This document shows positions 8,592 to 20,414 of a stretch of 64,000 nt of DNA, in pieces. Numbering within the stretch: the first letter of the stretch is position 1; the number at the start of each line of letters is the position of its first letter. The translations under genes and the position numbers were made by a program. The notes under the pieces were generated by a model that did not search any database, had not been told where the DNA came from, and was given only the letters and a program-made list of their open reading frames with translations. The stretch is from Gemmiger sp. An87 (GTDB taxonomy: Bacteria > Bacillota > Clostridia > Oscillospirales > Ruminococcaceae). The stretch spans positions 99,427 to 163,426 of the forward strand of contig NZ_NFHD01000004.1 in the NCBI RefSeq assembly GCF_002159185.1, read 5' to 3'.

Positions 8592-8626
8592 ATAAAAAAT
8601 GAGCGGGCCCCCAAGGGACCCGCTCA
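8592..8626 (-). terminator. rpsU terminator
   Basis: TGAGCGGG at 8600-8607 pairs with CCCGCTCA at 8619-8626. On the minus strand the hairpin is followed by a T6 run. Confidence 0.85.
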
Positions 8627-8668
8627 GGCGTTTGCACGCATTTCAGCCATTGTTCCGGCTAACCGCAA

Positions 8669-8845
8669 TTACTTAAACTTGCGCTTGCGGGCAGCTTCGG
8701 ACTTCTTCTTGCGGCGCACAGAGGGCTTCTCGTAAGCTTCACGCTTGCGAACCTCGGCAAGCACACCGCTGCGGGCGCAAGAACGCTTAAAACGACGCAG
8801 CGCGCTCTCCAGCGACTCGTTGTCCTTGACACGAATTTCCGACAT
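8669..8845 (-). CDS. rpsU: 30S ribosomal protein S21
   Basis: This 58-residue gene is easy to overlook because of its size. Translation from the ATG at 8845 gives [20 protein letters not shown] and then a Lys/Arg-rich tail ending in ARKRKFK, an unmistakable S21. S21 joins the small subunit near the anti-Shine-Dalgarno helix and helps initiation. GGGAGGG lies 8 bases before the start. It is monocistronic: a TTGACA/TATAAT promoter lies upstream and a terminator directly downstream. An overlapping frame from 8889 is a shadow of this gene. Confidence 0.97.
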   Translation of the reverse strand: MSEIRVKDNESLESALRRFKRSCARSGVLAEVRKREAYEKPSVRRKKKSEAARKRKFK

Positions 8846-8918
8846 CTATTTTTCCCTCCCTTGGACCTGAGGCAGGAGTTTCGTTGCATAGCCCCAAATT
8901 AGGGTATTCAACATATCG

Positions 8919-8948
8919 ATTATACTATGCCACAGTTAGTTCTGTCAA
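8919..8948 (-). promoter_or_regulatory. rpsU promoter
   Basis: On the minus strand TTGACA (8948-8943) and TATAAT (8924-8919) are both consensus, with an 18-base spacer. Confidence 0.85.
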
Positions 8949-8970
8949 CTAAAATCTTGTGCAAATTCAA

Positions 8971-9011
8971 AACTTTCTGCGGTTGAAGACCGTTTTCCGG
9001 TCTTCAACCGC
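8971..9011 (-). terminator. leuS terminator
   Basis: A perfect 14-bp stem pairs 8979-8992 with 8998-9011 around a five-base loop. On the minus strand a short T-rich stretch (AGAAAGTTTTG) follows. Confidence 0.8.
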
Positions 9012-9030
9012 AAATCGTCAACAGCATTGC

Positions 9031-11451
<2,421 letters not shown>

Positions 11452-11539
11452 CTTTATCAACTCCAACCAAAATTTGAGCGTTTTGCCCCTTACGGCACTG
11501 CCGCATCACTCCGCGTTTTGCCCCGGAAGGATGCGGCCG

Positions 11540-11639
11540 CGCCGTTAAAATAAAACGGCGACAGCCAGTTTTCCACCGCAGGCTTGTCCCGCTGTGGAAA
11601 ACTGGCTCATGGCCGCCCCATGCTTGCACACGGGGCGGC
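11540..11639 (-). promoter_or_regulatory. Three tandem hairpins between rsfS and leuS
   Basis: The 200-base gap holds an 8-bp stem (11612-11619 with 11632-11639), a perfect 14-bp stem (11563-11576 with 11594-11607) and a 7-bp stem (11540-11546 with 11554-11560). On the minus strand the 14-bp hairpin is followed after seven bases by TTTTATTTT, which forms the loop of the third. This could be an imperfect terminator or attenuator before leuS. No T-box motif is present. Confidence 0.5.
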
Positions 11640-11651
11640 GTTCCGTTTGAT

Positions 11652-12026
11652 TTATTCGTTTGCGCCGCCCTCGGCGGGTGCGTCGAACTGGATGTCGCAC
11701 TCCTCGGCATCCGCCCACAGGTGCTCCAGGTCATAGAACTCCCGGGCCTGGGGATAGAACACGTGAACAATCACAGTGCCGTAGTCCAGGAGAATCCAGT
11801 TCTTGGCGTCGTAGCCCTCGGTGCGCAGAGCCTTCACGCCCTGCTGCTCCAGCTGGAACTCCACTTCCTCGGCCAGGCTCTTCACGTGGGTGGTGGAGGT
11901 ACCGTTGGCGATCACAAAGTAATCGGTGAGCACGGTCAGATCCCGCACCTTCAGCACCTTCACGTTCGCGGCTTTTTTGGTGTCCAGCACTTTTGCGATG
12001 CTGGTTGCAAGCTGCAAGCTTTCCAT
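11652..12026 (-). CDS. rsfS: Ribosomal silencing factor RsfS
   Basis: The 124-residue protein has the RsfS/Iojap core: a VLTDYFVIANGTSTTHV strand-loop, then EGYDAKNWILLDYG and VIVHVFYPQAREFYDLEHLW. RsfS binds L14 on the large subunit and blocks subunit joining in starved cells. Its order after nadD and yqeK is the classic Firmicutes arrangement, interrupted here by an LCP gene. A short acidic C-terminal tail is present. Ribosome site AAAGGAG lies before the ATG. Confidence 0.95.
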   Translation of the reverse strand: MESLQLATSIAKVLDTKKAANVKVLKVRDLTVLTDYFVIANGTSTTHVKSLAEEVEFQLEQQGVKALRTEGYDAKNWILLDYGTVIVHVFYPQAREFYDLEHLWADAEECDIQFDAPAEGGANE

Positions 12027-12082
12027 TAATTTTTCTCCTTTCGCCTTTCCTTTCCGGAAAAGTCAGAGTGGTGTTTTCCTGT

Positions 12083-13399
12083 TTATTCCCCGCTCTGGGC
12101 AGTGCTGGTATCCCCGGTACTGCTCTCGCCGGTATCCCCGGCTGCCGTGTCCAGCTGGCCCATGTACTGCACATTGGGGTCGGTGGAGGAGCCGGAGGTG
12201 GCCACGGTGGGCACATCCAGGCTGTCCACAGGGGTGGTGTAGCTGAGGAAATAGGTGTTGATCAGATCCAGGGTCTTCTCGGTGTCGCACACCTGGATGG
12301 CGTTGCCGTTGTAGTATTCCGCGGCGCTGTAGGTGGGCACCTTGCACATCATAATGTTGGCGCTGTCCACCTGCAGGAAGCTTACGCCCACGCTCACCAG
12401 CACATCGCCGGGCATATCGGTGGTCACATACTTCAGGGCCACCGGGGTCAGCTTGGCGATATCCCACACAGTGGCGGTGCGGATGCGGGCGAACAGGCCC
12501 TGGTAGAAGTAACGCTGCATGTCCAGACGCTTGATGTCGCCCTGAGCGTAGGTCTTACGGTTACGCACAAAGAACTCCACCGCGTTGCCGTCCATGGTCT
12601 GCAGGCCCGGATACAGGATGCTGCCGTCGTACTCCATGTACTCGGGCACATAGACCTCGATGCCGCCGAACAGATCCACGATCTCACGCAGGGACTGCAT
12701 GTCGATGGTCACATAGTAGTCAATGGGCAGCTTGTACTGCTCACTGATCAGCTTGGCCAGATCGGCGATGCCGCCCTCGTTGCGCAGGGCCACCGCATTG
12801 ATCTTGCCGGTGCCGCCGGTCTTGTATTCCTCGCCCACGTAGGTGTCGCGGGGAATCTGCAGCATGTTGATCTTCTTTTCCTTCACGTTGAAGTTCACGT
12901 ACATGATCATATCGGTCATGCCGTCGTTGGAGCTGGAGCTGCCGCCGTAGTTGCGGGTCTCGTCCTTGTCGATGCCGCAGACCAGAATGTTCACCACGTC
13001 ACCCTTGAACTCGCTGGGGGTGTTGATCAGCTCGCTCAGGCTGGGGGCGCCGCCCTCGGGGCTGATGCTGTGCACCACCCACTGGTACAGGCCGAACAGG
13101 CCCACACAGACCACGGCCACCAGAGTCAGCAGACTGATCAGGGCGATTTTCAGCGGGCTCTTTTTCTTCTTCGGGCGGCGGCGAGGCTGGGCACGGTGAG
13201 CTGCCGGCTGGGCCTGCCGCTGAGGCTGCGCCTGGCGGCGGGGCTGCTCGCTGGCATGGTAGACCGTGCGCTGCTGACCAGAACCGGAAGCGGGCGAACC
13301 GCCGCGGTTGATCCGGCGGCCGGTGGAGCCGCTGGGTGCGGACGAACGGCCCGAAGCGGAGCCGGTGTTCAGTTTACGGGGCTGTTTGGGTTCATTCAT
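12083..13399 (-). CDS. LytR-CpsA-Psr (LCP) family cell-wall glycopolymer transferase
   Basis: The 438-residue protein has a basic, Arg/Gln/Pro-rich cytoplasmic N-terminus (about 1-80, with repeated QPRRQAQPQR-like elements), one membrane helix (about 86-106) and an extracellular LCP domain. Landmarks in that domain are VCGIDKDETR, DMIMYVNFN, MLQIPRDTYVG and KINAVALRNEGG. LCP enzymes attach undecaprenyl-linked glycopolymers to peptidoglycan. A low-complexity Ser/Thr/Gly tail closes the protein. It overlaps yqeK by 8 bases, so it is co-transcribed with the NAD and ribosome genes. The lipid-linked glycan made at 0-3.8 kb could be one of its substrates, but that is speculation. Confidence 0.9.
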   Translation of the reverse strand: MNEPKQPRKLNTGSASGRSSAPSGSTGRRINRGGSPASGSGQQRTVYHASEQPRRQAQPQRQAQPAAHRAQPRRRPKKKKSPLKIALISLLTLVAVVCVGLFGLYQWVVHSISPEGGAPSLSELINTPSEFKGDVVNILVCGIDKDETRNYGGSSSSNDGMTDMIMYVNFNVKEKKINMLQIPRDTYVGEEYKTGGTGKINAVALRNEGGIADLAKLISEQYKLPIDYYVTIDMQSLREIVDLFGGIEVYVPEYMEYDGSILYPGLQTMDGNAVEFFVRNRKTYAQGDIKRLDMQRYFYQGLFARIRTATVWDIAKLTPVALKYVTTDMPGDVLVSVGVSFLQVDSANIMMCKVPTYSAAEYYNGNAIQVCDTEKTLDLINTYFLSYTTPVDSLDVPTVATSGSSTDPNVQYMGQLDTAAGDTGESSTGDTSTAQSGE

Positions 13400-13979
13400 G
13401 GGTATCCTCCCTGGTTTGCATGCCGCGTTTCAGGTCCTCCAGGGCCTCGAGCGACAAGGGGTCGATGGATTTTCCGCATTCCTTCATCCATCCAATGTTC
13501 TTCTCCACGGCCGTGCAGACGGCCTTGTCCAGATCCTCCTCGGCGAGCCTGCGCAGCTCGTACACCTCCGGGTAGTCCCGCTCGGCGCTGATCATATCGC
13601 TCAGATAAATGATCTTGTCCAGCTTGGACATCCCGGCCTTGCCGGTGGTATGGCAGCGGATGGCGCTGACGATCTCCGGGTCGGTGACGCCCCATTCGGT
13701 CTGGGCCAGAATGGCGGCACAGATGCCGTGCCAGACCGGCGGGGGGCTTTTTTCGGCATTTTGTGCCATTATAGCATTGTTTTGCAGGATCTGCAACAAT
13801 TCCTCCCGGCTGCGCTCCTTCACCGCGTCGTGCAGCAGAGCAGCCAGCTCGGCCTTGGCCGGGTCTGCCCCGTACTTTTCGGCCAGATGCACCGCCGCGT
13901 CCCGCACGTTCATGGTGTGGGTATAGCGCTTTTTGGAAAGGCACTCCTTTACCATCTTCTGCGCTTCTTTTGCGTTCAT
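13392..13979 (-). CDS. yqeK: YqeK-type symmetrical Ap4A hydrolase (HD domain)
   Basis: The 195-residue HD-domain protein has YTHTMNVRDAA (first His), ALLHDAVK (the HD pair) and IRCHTTGKAGMSKLDKIIYLSD, the signature of YqeK. Members hydrolyse diadenosine tetraphosphate to two ADP using an iron centre. The gene begins 6 bases after nadD, the normal arrangement, and overlaps the LCP gene downstream by 8 bases. Length is typical of the family. Confidence 0.92.
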   Translation of the reverse strand: MNAKEAQKMVKECLSKKRYTHTMNVRDAAVHLAEKYGADPAKAELAALLHDAVKERSREELLQILQNNAIMAQNAEKSPPPVWHGICAAILAQTEWGVTDPEIVSAIRCHTTGKAGMSKLDKIIYLSDMISAERDYPEVYELRRLAEEDLDKAVCTAVEKNIGWMKECGKSIDPLSLEALEDLKRGMQTREDTHE

Positions 13980-13985
13980 GGGTCC

Positions 13986-14573
13986 TCAGCTCTTTTCGTA
14001 TAAATGATACTGTTTGCAGATGTGCTGCACCAGAGGCGGCAGCGCGTCCATGCCCAGCTTCCCGGCACGCACGTCGCTGGAGGCTGCCTGCAGCACCGGG
14101 GCGTGGGCGAAGACCACCCGACCGCCCGCCGCTTCCAGATCCCGGGCCGCGGCCGCAAGGGATGCCGCATCGCCGCTGTAGCGGCTCTGCACCACCAGGG
14201 TGGTTTTCTGAAGCAGGCTCTGCCACTCCCTCCACTGGGTGAAGGTGGTAAGCATATCGCTGCCCACGCTGAGAAAGATCTCGGCGCCCGGGTAGCGTTC
14301 TTCCAGCATGCGCACTGTGTCGATGGTATAGTTTTTACCGCCGCGGCCGATCTCCCAGTCCGAGACGGTGAGATCTGGATGCAGCGGCGCAAAGCACTGG
14401 CACATGGTCAGCCGCAGGCTGGCCGGGGTGGCGCTGGCCGCCTTGTGAGGCGGGATGCCCGCAGGCATGACCACCACTTTGTCCGGCTGCACCGCGTCGA
14501 TGGCGCTCTGCAAAAGCCGCATATGGCCGTTGTGGGGCGGGTCAAAGGTGCCCCCGAACAACAGCAGTTTCAT
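13986..14573 (-). CDS. nadD: Nicotinate-nucleotide adenylyltransferase
   Basis: The 195-residue nucleotidyltransferase begins with LLLFGGTFDPPHNGH, containing the GGTFDPxHxGH motif, and has the C-terminal variant of the ISSTxIR motif replaced by a diverged segment near residues 150-160. It converts nicotinate mononucleotide and ATP to deamido-NAD. ATG 14573 is used because it gives the family N-terminus. The 5' leader contains a 9-bp stem (14591-14599 with 14623-14631) of unknown purpose. The C-terminal ISSTxxR being weak is the only oddity. Confidence 0.93.
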   Translation of the reverse strand: MKLLLFGGTFDPPHNGHMRLLQSAIDAVQPDKVVVMPAGIPPHKAASATPASLRLTMCQCFAPLHPDLTVSDWEIGRGGKNYTIDTVRMLEERYPGAEIFLSVGSDMLTTFTQWREWQSLLQKTTLVVQSRYSGDAASLAAAARDLEAAGGRVVFAHAPVLQAASSDVRAGKLGMDALPPLVQHICKQYHLYEKS

Positions 14574-14694
14574 TGCACCATTCCCCCATCCTGCCCGGCC
14601 ATGCATTCAAACAACGAGGCTTGCCGGGCAGATATTTCAAAAAAGTTACAAACAAATTGTAAACAATCTGTTTTTCGGGCCGTTTTGCGGCTGC

Positions 14695-15000
14695 TCAGCG
14701 GGCGGCCTTCAGGATATCCTCAAACTTGGACTCCTTCTTTTTCTTCAAAAACAGCACGAACTTGGAGCCGATGACCTGCACCACGTCGGCGCCGGTGGCC
14801 TCGGCCAGAATGGCGGCGGCCTCCTTGGCGTTGTACATGCTGGTCTCCAGCACCTTCATCTTGATCAGCTCCCGGGCTGCCAGGCAATCGGCGGTGGACT
14901 TGATGAGCATCTCGTCGATCTCGCCCTTGCCGACCTGGAAGACCGGATCGAGGGTGTTGGCGGCGGCGCGCAGCGCGGCGCGTTGTTTACTGGTGAGCAT
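14695..15000 (-). CDS. yhbY: YhbY-type CRM-domain RNA-binding protein
   Basis: The 101-residue protein is a single CRM domain: LTSKQRAALRAAANTL, FQVGKGEIDE, a central helix with LIKMKVLE, and ADVVQVIGSKFVLF near the C-terminus containing the usual IG-x-x-x-VLF strand. YhbY associates with pre-50S particles and takes part in ribosome assembly. It sits upstream of nadD as in many Firmicutes. The basic tail is Lys-rich. Confidence 0.93.
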   Translation of the reverse strand: MLTSKQRAALRAAANTLDPVFQVGKGEIDEMLIKSTADCLAARELIKMKVLETSMYNAKEAAAILAEATGADVVQVIGSKFVLFLKKKKESKFEDILKAAR

Positions 15001-15041
15001 AGTGTTCTCCTTATTATTTACAGAATCAGTTGATTGGCGGC

Positions 15042-15677
15042 TCAGCCCTCGTTCAGGAAGGCGGCCAGGTTTTTGTCCAGCAGGGCCATGGCCTTGCCCC
15101 GGTGGCTGATGGCGTCCTTTTCAATGGCCTCCAGCTCGGCGTAGGTGCGGCCCTCGGTGTTGGGGCGCACGCCGCCCTCTGCCAGGCCCACTTCATCGGG
15201 CACAAACAGGGGATCGTAGCCGAAGCCGTTGGTGCCCCGGCGCTCGAAGATCACCCGGCCCGGGCACTCGCCCAGGTAGGTGACGAAGCGGCCCTCGGGC
15301 AGGTAGAAGCAGACGGCGGACACGAACTTTGCCGCCCGTTTGCCCTCCTCTACCCCGGCCAGCTCGGCCAGGAGCTTGTCGTTGTTGGCCTCGTCATCGC
15401 CGTGACGGCCGCAGTAGCGGGCGCTGTAGACGCCGGGCGCGCCGCCCAGGGCCTCCACCATCAGGCCGGAGTCGTCGGCCAGGGTGGGCAGGCCGCTGGC
15501 TTCGCAGATGGCCTTTGCCTTGATGAGGGCATTCTCCGCAAAGGTGGTGCCGGTCTCCTCCGGCTCCAGGGTGATGCCCAGCTCCTTCTGGCTCTTGACC
15601 TGGTGGCCCTGAGCCTCCAGAATGCGGCGGATTTCTTTCAATTTACCGGCGTTGCCGGTGGCTGCGCAGATGAGCAT
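15042..15677 (-). CDS. rdgB: XTP/dITP pyrophosphatase (RdgB/HAM1)
   Basis: The 211-residue house-cleaning enzyme has the N-terminal [15 protein letters not shown] motif, [32 protein letters not shown] and [11 protein letters not shown], which together define the HAM1 family. It hydrolyses ITP, dITP and XTP to monophosphates and keeps deaminated purines out of nucleic acids. It starts 20 bases after ftsY ends. Length is normal. Confidence 0.95.
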   Translation of the reverse strand: MLICAATGNAGKLKEIRRILEAQGHQVKSQKELGITLEPEETGTTFAENALIKAKAICEASGLPTLADDSGLMVEALGGAPGVYSARYCGRHGDDEANNDKLLAELAGVEEGKRAAKFVSAVCFYLPEGRFVTYLGECPGRVIFERRGTNGFGYDPLFVPDEVGLAEGGVRPNTEGRTYAELEAIEKDAISHRGKAMALLDKNLAAFLNEG

Positions 15678-15697
15678 TGGAATCTGTCTCCTTCGGA

Positions 15698-16615
15698 TCA
15701 GTTTTCAGCGAACAGAGCGTCGGCAAAATCGTGGGGAGAGAACTCCATCAGGTCGTCCACGCCCTCGCCCACGCCCACAAAGCGCACCGGCAGGCCCAGC
15801 TTCTGCTTCACGCTGATGACCGCGCCGCCCTTGGCGGTGCCGTCCAGCTTGGTGAGCACGATGCCGGTGGCTCCGGCGGCGCTGATAAACTGAGAAGCCT
15901 GGTTAATGGCGTTCTGGCCGGTGATGGCATCCAGCACCAGCAGGGTCTCCACGCTGGCGGTCTCGCAGGCCTTGTGCACGCTGCGGCTGATCTTGCCCAG
16001 CTCGTTCATCAGGTTCTGCTTGTTGTGCAGGCGGCCGGCGGTATCGCAAATTACAATGTCGTAACCGCGGGCGGCGGCGGACTGCACCGCGTCGAAGACC
16101 ACGGCGGCCGGGTCGGCGCCCTCGCTGTGGCGCACCACCGGCACGTCCACCCGGTCGGCCCAGATGCACAGCTGCTCGGCAGCGGCGGCGCGGAAGGTAT
16201 CGCCCGCGGCCAGCATCACCCGCTTGCCCTGGTCCTTATAGAGCTTGGCCAGCTTGGCGATGCTGGTGGTCTTGCCCACGCCGTTCACGCCGATCATCAG
16301 GATCACGGCGGGCTTGCCGCTCATATCCATGGGCGCGTCCGCCACCAGCTCGCCGGTGATGATGTCCTTCAGGGCGGCCAGTGCGTCGGATGCGGTCTTG
16401 ATGTGGTCCTTGCGCACCCGGCTGCGCAGCTCCTCCACCAGCCGCACCGCCTCGTCGGCGCCGGTGTCGGCCAGGATCAGCTGCTCCTCCAGGTCCTCGT
16501 ACATATGGTCGTCGATCTCGCCCGCGTTGAGCATGTCCAGAATGCCGGCAAAGAAGCCCTTGCGGGTTTTGGCCAGGCCTTCATCCAGCTTTTTCTTCCG
16601 GCTGAAAAGTCCCAT
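15698..16615 (-). CDS. ftsY: Signal recognition particle receptor FtsY
   Basis: The 305-residue SRP GTPase has a short N domain (1-95) without the long acidic A region, then [15 protein letters not shown] (G1), DTFRAAA (G2), DTAGRLHNK (G3), [10 protein letters not shown] (G4) and GVGEGVDDL near the end. It docks SRP-ribosome complexes at the membrane. The gene follows smc, the common Firmicutes order. The short N-terminus begins with GLFSRKKK, a membrane-targeting basic helix. Confidence 0.96.
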   Translation of the reverse strand: MGLFSRKKKLDEGLAKTRKGFFAGILDMLNAGEIDDHMYEDLEEQLILADTGADEAVRLVEELRSRVRKDHIKTASDALAALKDIITGELVADAPMDMSGKPAVILMIGVNGVGKTTSIAKLAKLYKDQGKRVMLAAGDTFRAAAAEQLCIWADRVDVPVVRHSEGADPAAVVFDAVQSAAARGYDIVICDTAGRLHNKQNLMNELGKISRSVHKACETASVETLLVLDAITGQNAINQASQFISAAGATGIVLTKLDGTAKGGAVISVKQKLGLPVRFVGVGEGVDDLMEFSPHDFADALFAEN

Positions 16616-16707
16616 AATGTCTCCCCTCGTTTCCTTTCATCGCCCGGTAAGGCGGGCGGGTGATTCGATTCCGGCCGCCGGGCGGCGGCTGGTACTCTTC
16701 TTTTATA

Positions 16708-19700
16708 TCACGAAACCAGCGTCGCGTCCACCTGTTCCAGGTCCAGACGCAGCAGCTTGGACACACCATCCTCCTGCATGGTCACACCGTAGAGCACGTC
16801 GGCGGCCTCCATGGTGCCGCGTCGGTGGGTGATCACGATGAACTGGGTGTGGTCGGTGATGCGGCGCAGATACTGGGCGTAACGGGCCACGTTCACATCG
16901 TCCAGAGCGGCTTCGATCTCGTCCAGGATGCAGAAGGGCGCCGGGTTCACCGCCAGAATGGCGAAGTAGATGCTGATGGCCACCAGCGCCTGCTCGCCAC
17001 CGGACAAAGCGGCCAGGTTCTTGATGACCTTGCCCGGGGGCGACACCTGAATTTCAATGCCGCTTTCCAGCACGTTCAGCTCGTCGTCCAGCTTGAGGCA
17101 GGCGGTGCCGCCGCCGAACAGCTCGGTGAAGATGCGGCCGAAGTTCCGGTTGATCTCGGCAAAGCTGCGGGTGAAGATGTCCTGCATCTCGGCGGACAGC
17201 TCGGCAATCATCCGGGTCAGCTCGGTGCGGCTCTTCTCCACGTCCTGCACCTGGTTCTTCAGGAAGGTGTAGCGCTCGCTCACCTCTTTGTATTCCTCGA
17301 TGGCGCCCACGTTCACGTTGCCCAGAGCGCGGATGCGGCTTCGGGTCTCTGCCACCTGGCGGCGCAGGTCGGCGGCGCTTTCAAAGGGCACGCAGAGCGG
17401 CTGCGCGTCGCTCATGGTCAGCTGGTATTCCTCCCACAGCTTGGCGATCAGCTCATCGTACTCCTTTTCGGCGGCGGCCTTGCGCTCGTTCAGACGTGCC
17501 ATCTCCTGGCTCATCTTTTCACGCTCGTCGCTCACCGCGCGCTGGCGCTGGCTCTCACGGCTGATGCTGCCTTCCTTCTGCATCCGCTCCTCGGCGGCCT
17601 TGCGGATGGCCTCCTCGGCCTCGCGGATGCGCCCGGCGCTCTTTTCCTTTTCCTCCTGGATGGTGCGGATGCTCTGCTCGTGTTCCTCGTTGGCCTTTTT
17701 CAGCCGCTCGATGTTCTCCCGCAGAGCCAGCTCCCGCTGACCGCTCTCACCGTGACGGCTTTCCAGATCCCGGATGGAGGCCTCGTGCAGGCTCACGTCC
17801 TTCTCAGCGGCCAGACGGGCCAGGCGGGTCTCGCTCAGCTCATCGGACAGGCGGGCCCGGGTGGCAAGGAAGCTGTCGTCGCTTCCGGCCAGCTCGGCCA
17901 GCTCGGCCTCCAGAGCGACGATCTGCTCGCCCAGGCGAGTCTCCTCGGCCTTGGCCTCCTCCAGCTCCTTGCGGCTGCCGCGGATAGTCTCGTTCAGCTG
18001 CTCGCACTCGGCGGCGCGCAGCTGGGCGGCGGCCTGGGCCTGGCTGATGGCCGTTTCGATGCGGCGCAGCTCGCCCTCGGCGCGAATCTTATCGCCGCCT
18101 GCGGTGATGGCCTCGCTGGAGGCGGCGGTCAGCTGGGCGTTCAGGGCTTCCACCTCGGCCTTCAGCTTATCCGCCGCGGCCTGGGCCTGGCCCTGCTTAT
18201 TCTGCAGGGAGCCGATCTTCTTGCGCAGGTCCTCGATCTCCTGACGGCGGCTGAACAGGCCGGCGGACTGGCTCACGCTACCACCGGTGAAGGAACCGCC
18301 CGCGTTGATGACCTGGCCGTCGGCGGTAACGATCCGGTTGCGGTAGTCCAGCGCACGGGCAACCCGGCTGGCCTCCTCGATCTCGTCCACCACGATGATG
18401 CGGCCCAACAGGTTGGCCACAATGTTGTTGTATTTGGGGTCGTATTCCACCAGACTGGATGCCACCCGGGCGCTGCCGGTCAGGCGGGAGGCGTCGAAGT
18501 GGCTGCTCTTCACGGTGTCCAGCGGCAGGAAGGTGGCCCGGCCCGCCCGCTCGTTGCGCAGGAAAGCCATGGCTGCCTTGGCGGCGGTTTCGCCGTCCAC
18601 CACGATGTTCTGCAGCGCGAAACCCAGAGCGGTCTCGATGGCCACTTCGTAGCCCGGCTGCACCGTGAGGATGCTGCTCACCGGGCCGATGATGCCCCGC
18701 AGGCGGTGATTCTGGGCGGCCTTCATCACAGTTTTTACGCTGTGCTGGTAGCCGTTCATGTTCCGTTCCAGATCGGTCAGCAGCTGCAGCCGCTGGGTGG
18801 AGGCCTCCAGCTGACGGTTCAGCTGGGCGGCCGCGCCGTCCGCCTCCTCCAGCTGCTTTTGCCGGCTGGACAGCTTCAGGTTCAGGCCGTTTTTCACATT
18901 TTCCAGCCGGGTCAGGCTTTCCTCCAGGGTGTTTAAGTAAGTCCTGGTATCGGCCAGCTCGCTCTCCAGCTCCTCCAGTCCCTGGCCGGAAGCGGGTTCG
19001 TTCTGCAACGCTTCCAGCCGCTGAGCAGCGGTGGCGGCGGTGCTTTCGCAGCCCGCGGCCCGCACCTTTTCGGCGGTCTGGCGCTCGGTCAGCTCGGCCA
19101 GCACCCCGGTCACCTGCCCCCGGCGCTCGCCGGTGGCGGCGTTTTCCGCCTGGATGCGCCGGAGCATCTCTTCCTTTTCCCGGATCTGGCCGTCCAGCTG
19201 TTCGATGGTTTTCTGAATGGCCTCGATGCCTGCCCGGTGCTCCTGCATCTGGGCGGCAAAGCTCTCGCGCCCGGCACCGCTCTCCTCCAGCTGGCGGGCA
19301 AGGTCGGCCATGGTCTCGGTGTTGTGGCGGATGTCGTTGTGCAGCACGGCGATGCGGCTGTCGCTGCCCGCCACCTCTTCGGTGATGGTGCGGATCTCGC
19401 CGTTCAGCCGGTCCACCTCCATGGTGAGCCGGTTCATCTCGGCCCGGATGCCCTCGGTGGAGGCGTCGATGGCCTCGATCTCGGCGGTCATCCGGTCGTA
19501 GTCCGCCTGGGCGGTCTCGTAGCGGCGCTGCTGGCCGCGCACGGTCTCCTTGGCGGTTTTCACGCTGTCCACCCAGAGGGTGACCTCCAGCTCCTTGCGG
19601 CGGGCGGAAAGCTCCAGGAATTGCTGGGCCTTGGCGCTCTCCTTTTCCAGGGGACCCACCCGGCTTTCCAGCTCGTCCAGAATGTCGTGCAGGCGCTCCA

Positions 19701-20265
19701 GGTTGTCCTCGGCGCTGGCCAGACGGCGCTCGGCCTCGTTTTTGCGGTAGCGGTAGCGGGCGATGCCGCTGGCCTCCTCAAAAATCTCCCGGCGCTCGGC
19801 GCTTTTCGCGCCCACGATCTCGGCAATACGGCCCTGCCCGATGATGGAGTAGCCGTCCCGGCCGAGGCCGGTGTCCAGGAAAAGCTCGTAGATGTCCTTC
19901 AGGCGCACGTTCTGGCCGTTAATGGAATACTCACTCTCGCCGCTGCGGTAGTACTTGCGGCCGATGACCACCTCGTCGGCGTTCACGTCGATGCGGCGGT
20001 CGGAGTTGTCCACCGTCAGGTTCACGCTGGCAAAGCCCATGGCCCCGCGGCTCTGGGTGCCACCGAAGATCACGTCCTCCATCTTGCCCGCGCCGCGCAG
20101 CTGGCGGCTGCTGGTCTCGCCCAGCACCCAGCGGATGGCGTCGGAGATGTTGCTTTTGCCGGAACCGTTCGGCCCCACCACCGCGGTGATGCCCCGGTCA
20201 ATGGGGATCTTGATGCGGTCCGGGAAGCTTTTGAAGCCCTGTATCTCTAGTTCCTTTAATACCAT
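16708..20265 (-). CDS. smc: Chromosome segregation protein SMC
   Basis: The 1185-residue protein has the N-terminal ATPase half with GPNGSGKSN (Walker A), two long coiled coils (about 170-500 and 660-1010), a hinge (about 515-640) and the C-terminal half with LSGGEQALVAI (signature) and ILDEIEAALDD (Walker B). SMC dimers with ScpA and ScpB compact and segregate origins. scpA and scpB are not in this window. Length is typical. It lies between rnc and ftsY, separated from rnc by 149 bases that contain two GC-rich hairpins. Confidence 0.97.
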   Translation of the reverse strand: MVLKELEIQGFKSFPDRIKIPIDRGITAVVGPNGSGKSNISDAIRWVLGETSSRQLRGAGKMEDVIFGGTQSRGAMGFASVNLTVDNSDRRIDVNADEVVIGRKYYRSGESEYSINGQNVRLKDIYELFLDTGLGRDGYSIIGQGRIAEIVGAKSAERREIFEEASGIARYRYRKNEAERRLASAEDNLERLHDILDELESRVGPLEKESAKAQQFLELSARRKELEVTLWVDSVKTAKETVRGQQRRYETAQADYDRMTAEIEAIDASTEGIRAEMNRLTMEVDRLNGEIRTITEEVAGSDSRIAVLHNDIRHNTETMADLARQLEESGAGRESFAAQMQEHRAGIEAIQKTIEQLDGQIREKEEMLRRIQAENAATGERRGQVTGVLAELTERQTAEKVRAAGCESTAATAAQRLEALQNEPASGQGLEELESELADTRTYLNTLEESLTRLENVKNGLNLKLSSRQKQLEEADGAAAQLNRQLEASTQRLQLLTDLERNMNGYQHSVKTVMKAAQNHRLRGIIGPVSSILTVQPGYEVAIETALGFALQNIVVDGETAAKAAMAFLRNERAGRATFLPLDTVKSSHFDASRLTGSARVASSLVEYDPKYNNIVANLLGRIIVVDEIEEASRVARALDYRNRIVTADGQVINAGGSFTGGSVSQSAGLFSRRQEIEDLRKKIGSLQNKQGQAQAAADKLKAEVEALNAQLTAASSEAITAGGDKIRAEGELRRIETAISQAQAAAQLRAAECEQLNETIRGSRKELEEAKAEETRLGEQIVALEAELAELAGSDDSFLATRARLSDELSETRLARLAAEKDVSLHEASIRDLESRHGESGQRELALRENIERLKKANEEHEQSIRTIQEEKEKSAGRIREAEEAIRKAAEERMQKEGSISRESQRQRAVSDEREKMSQEMARLNERKAAAEKEYDELIAKLWEEYQLTMSDAQPLCVPFESAADLRRQVAETRSRIRALGNVNVGAIEEYKEVSERYTFLKNQVQDVEKSRTELTRMIAELSAEMQDIFTRSFAEINRNFGRIFTELFGGGTACLKLDDELNVLESGIEIQVSPPGKVIKNLAALSGGEQALVAISIYFAILAVNPAPFCILDEIEAALDDVNVARYAQYLRRITDHTQFIVITHRRGTMEAADVLYGVTMQEDGVSKLLRLDLEQVDATLVS

Positions 20266-20414
20266 AAATCCTCCCTGGGATCATTTGGATGCGAATGCTG
20301 TTGCTTCGCTCCGGCAGGAGAAAGCCGCGCAGCAGCGTTTTGGGCTGCGCTGTTTTCTCGTGCCGGGCAAAAACGGCGCGGCACAGGGGGTTCCCCGCGC
20401 CACACCGGCCCGAT

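Noticed and set aside
8659..8889. 76-codon frame overlapping rpsU on the same strand
   Set aside because: It is a frame shifted reading of rpsU; the S21 frame at 8669-8845 has a promoter, ribosome site and terminator.
11467..11651. T-box upstream of leuS
   Set aside because: No TGGNACCGC motif or specifier bulge; the hairpins are unrelated to T-box architecture.
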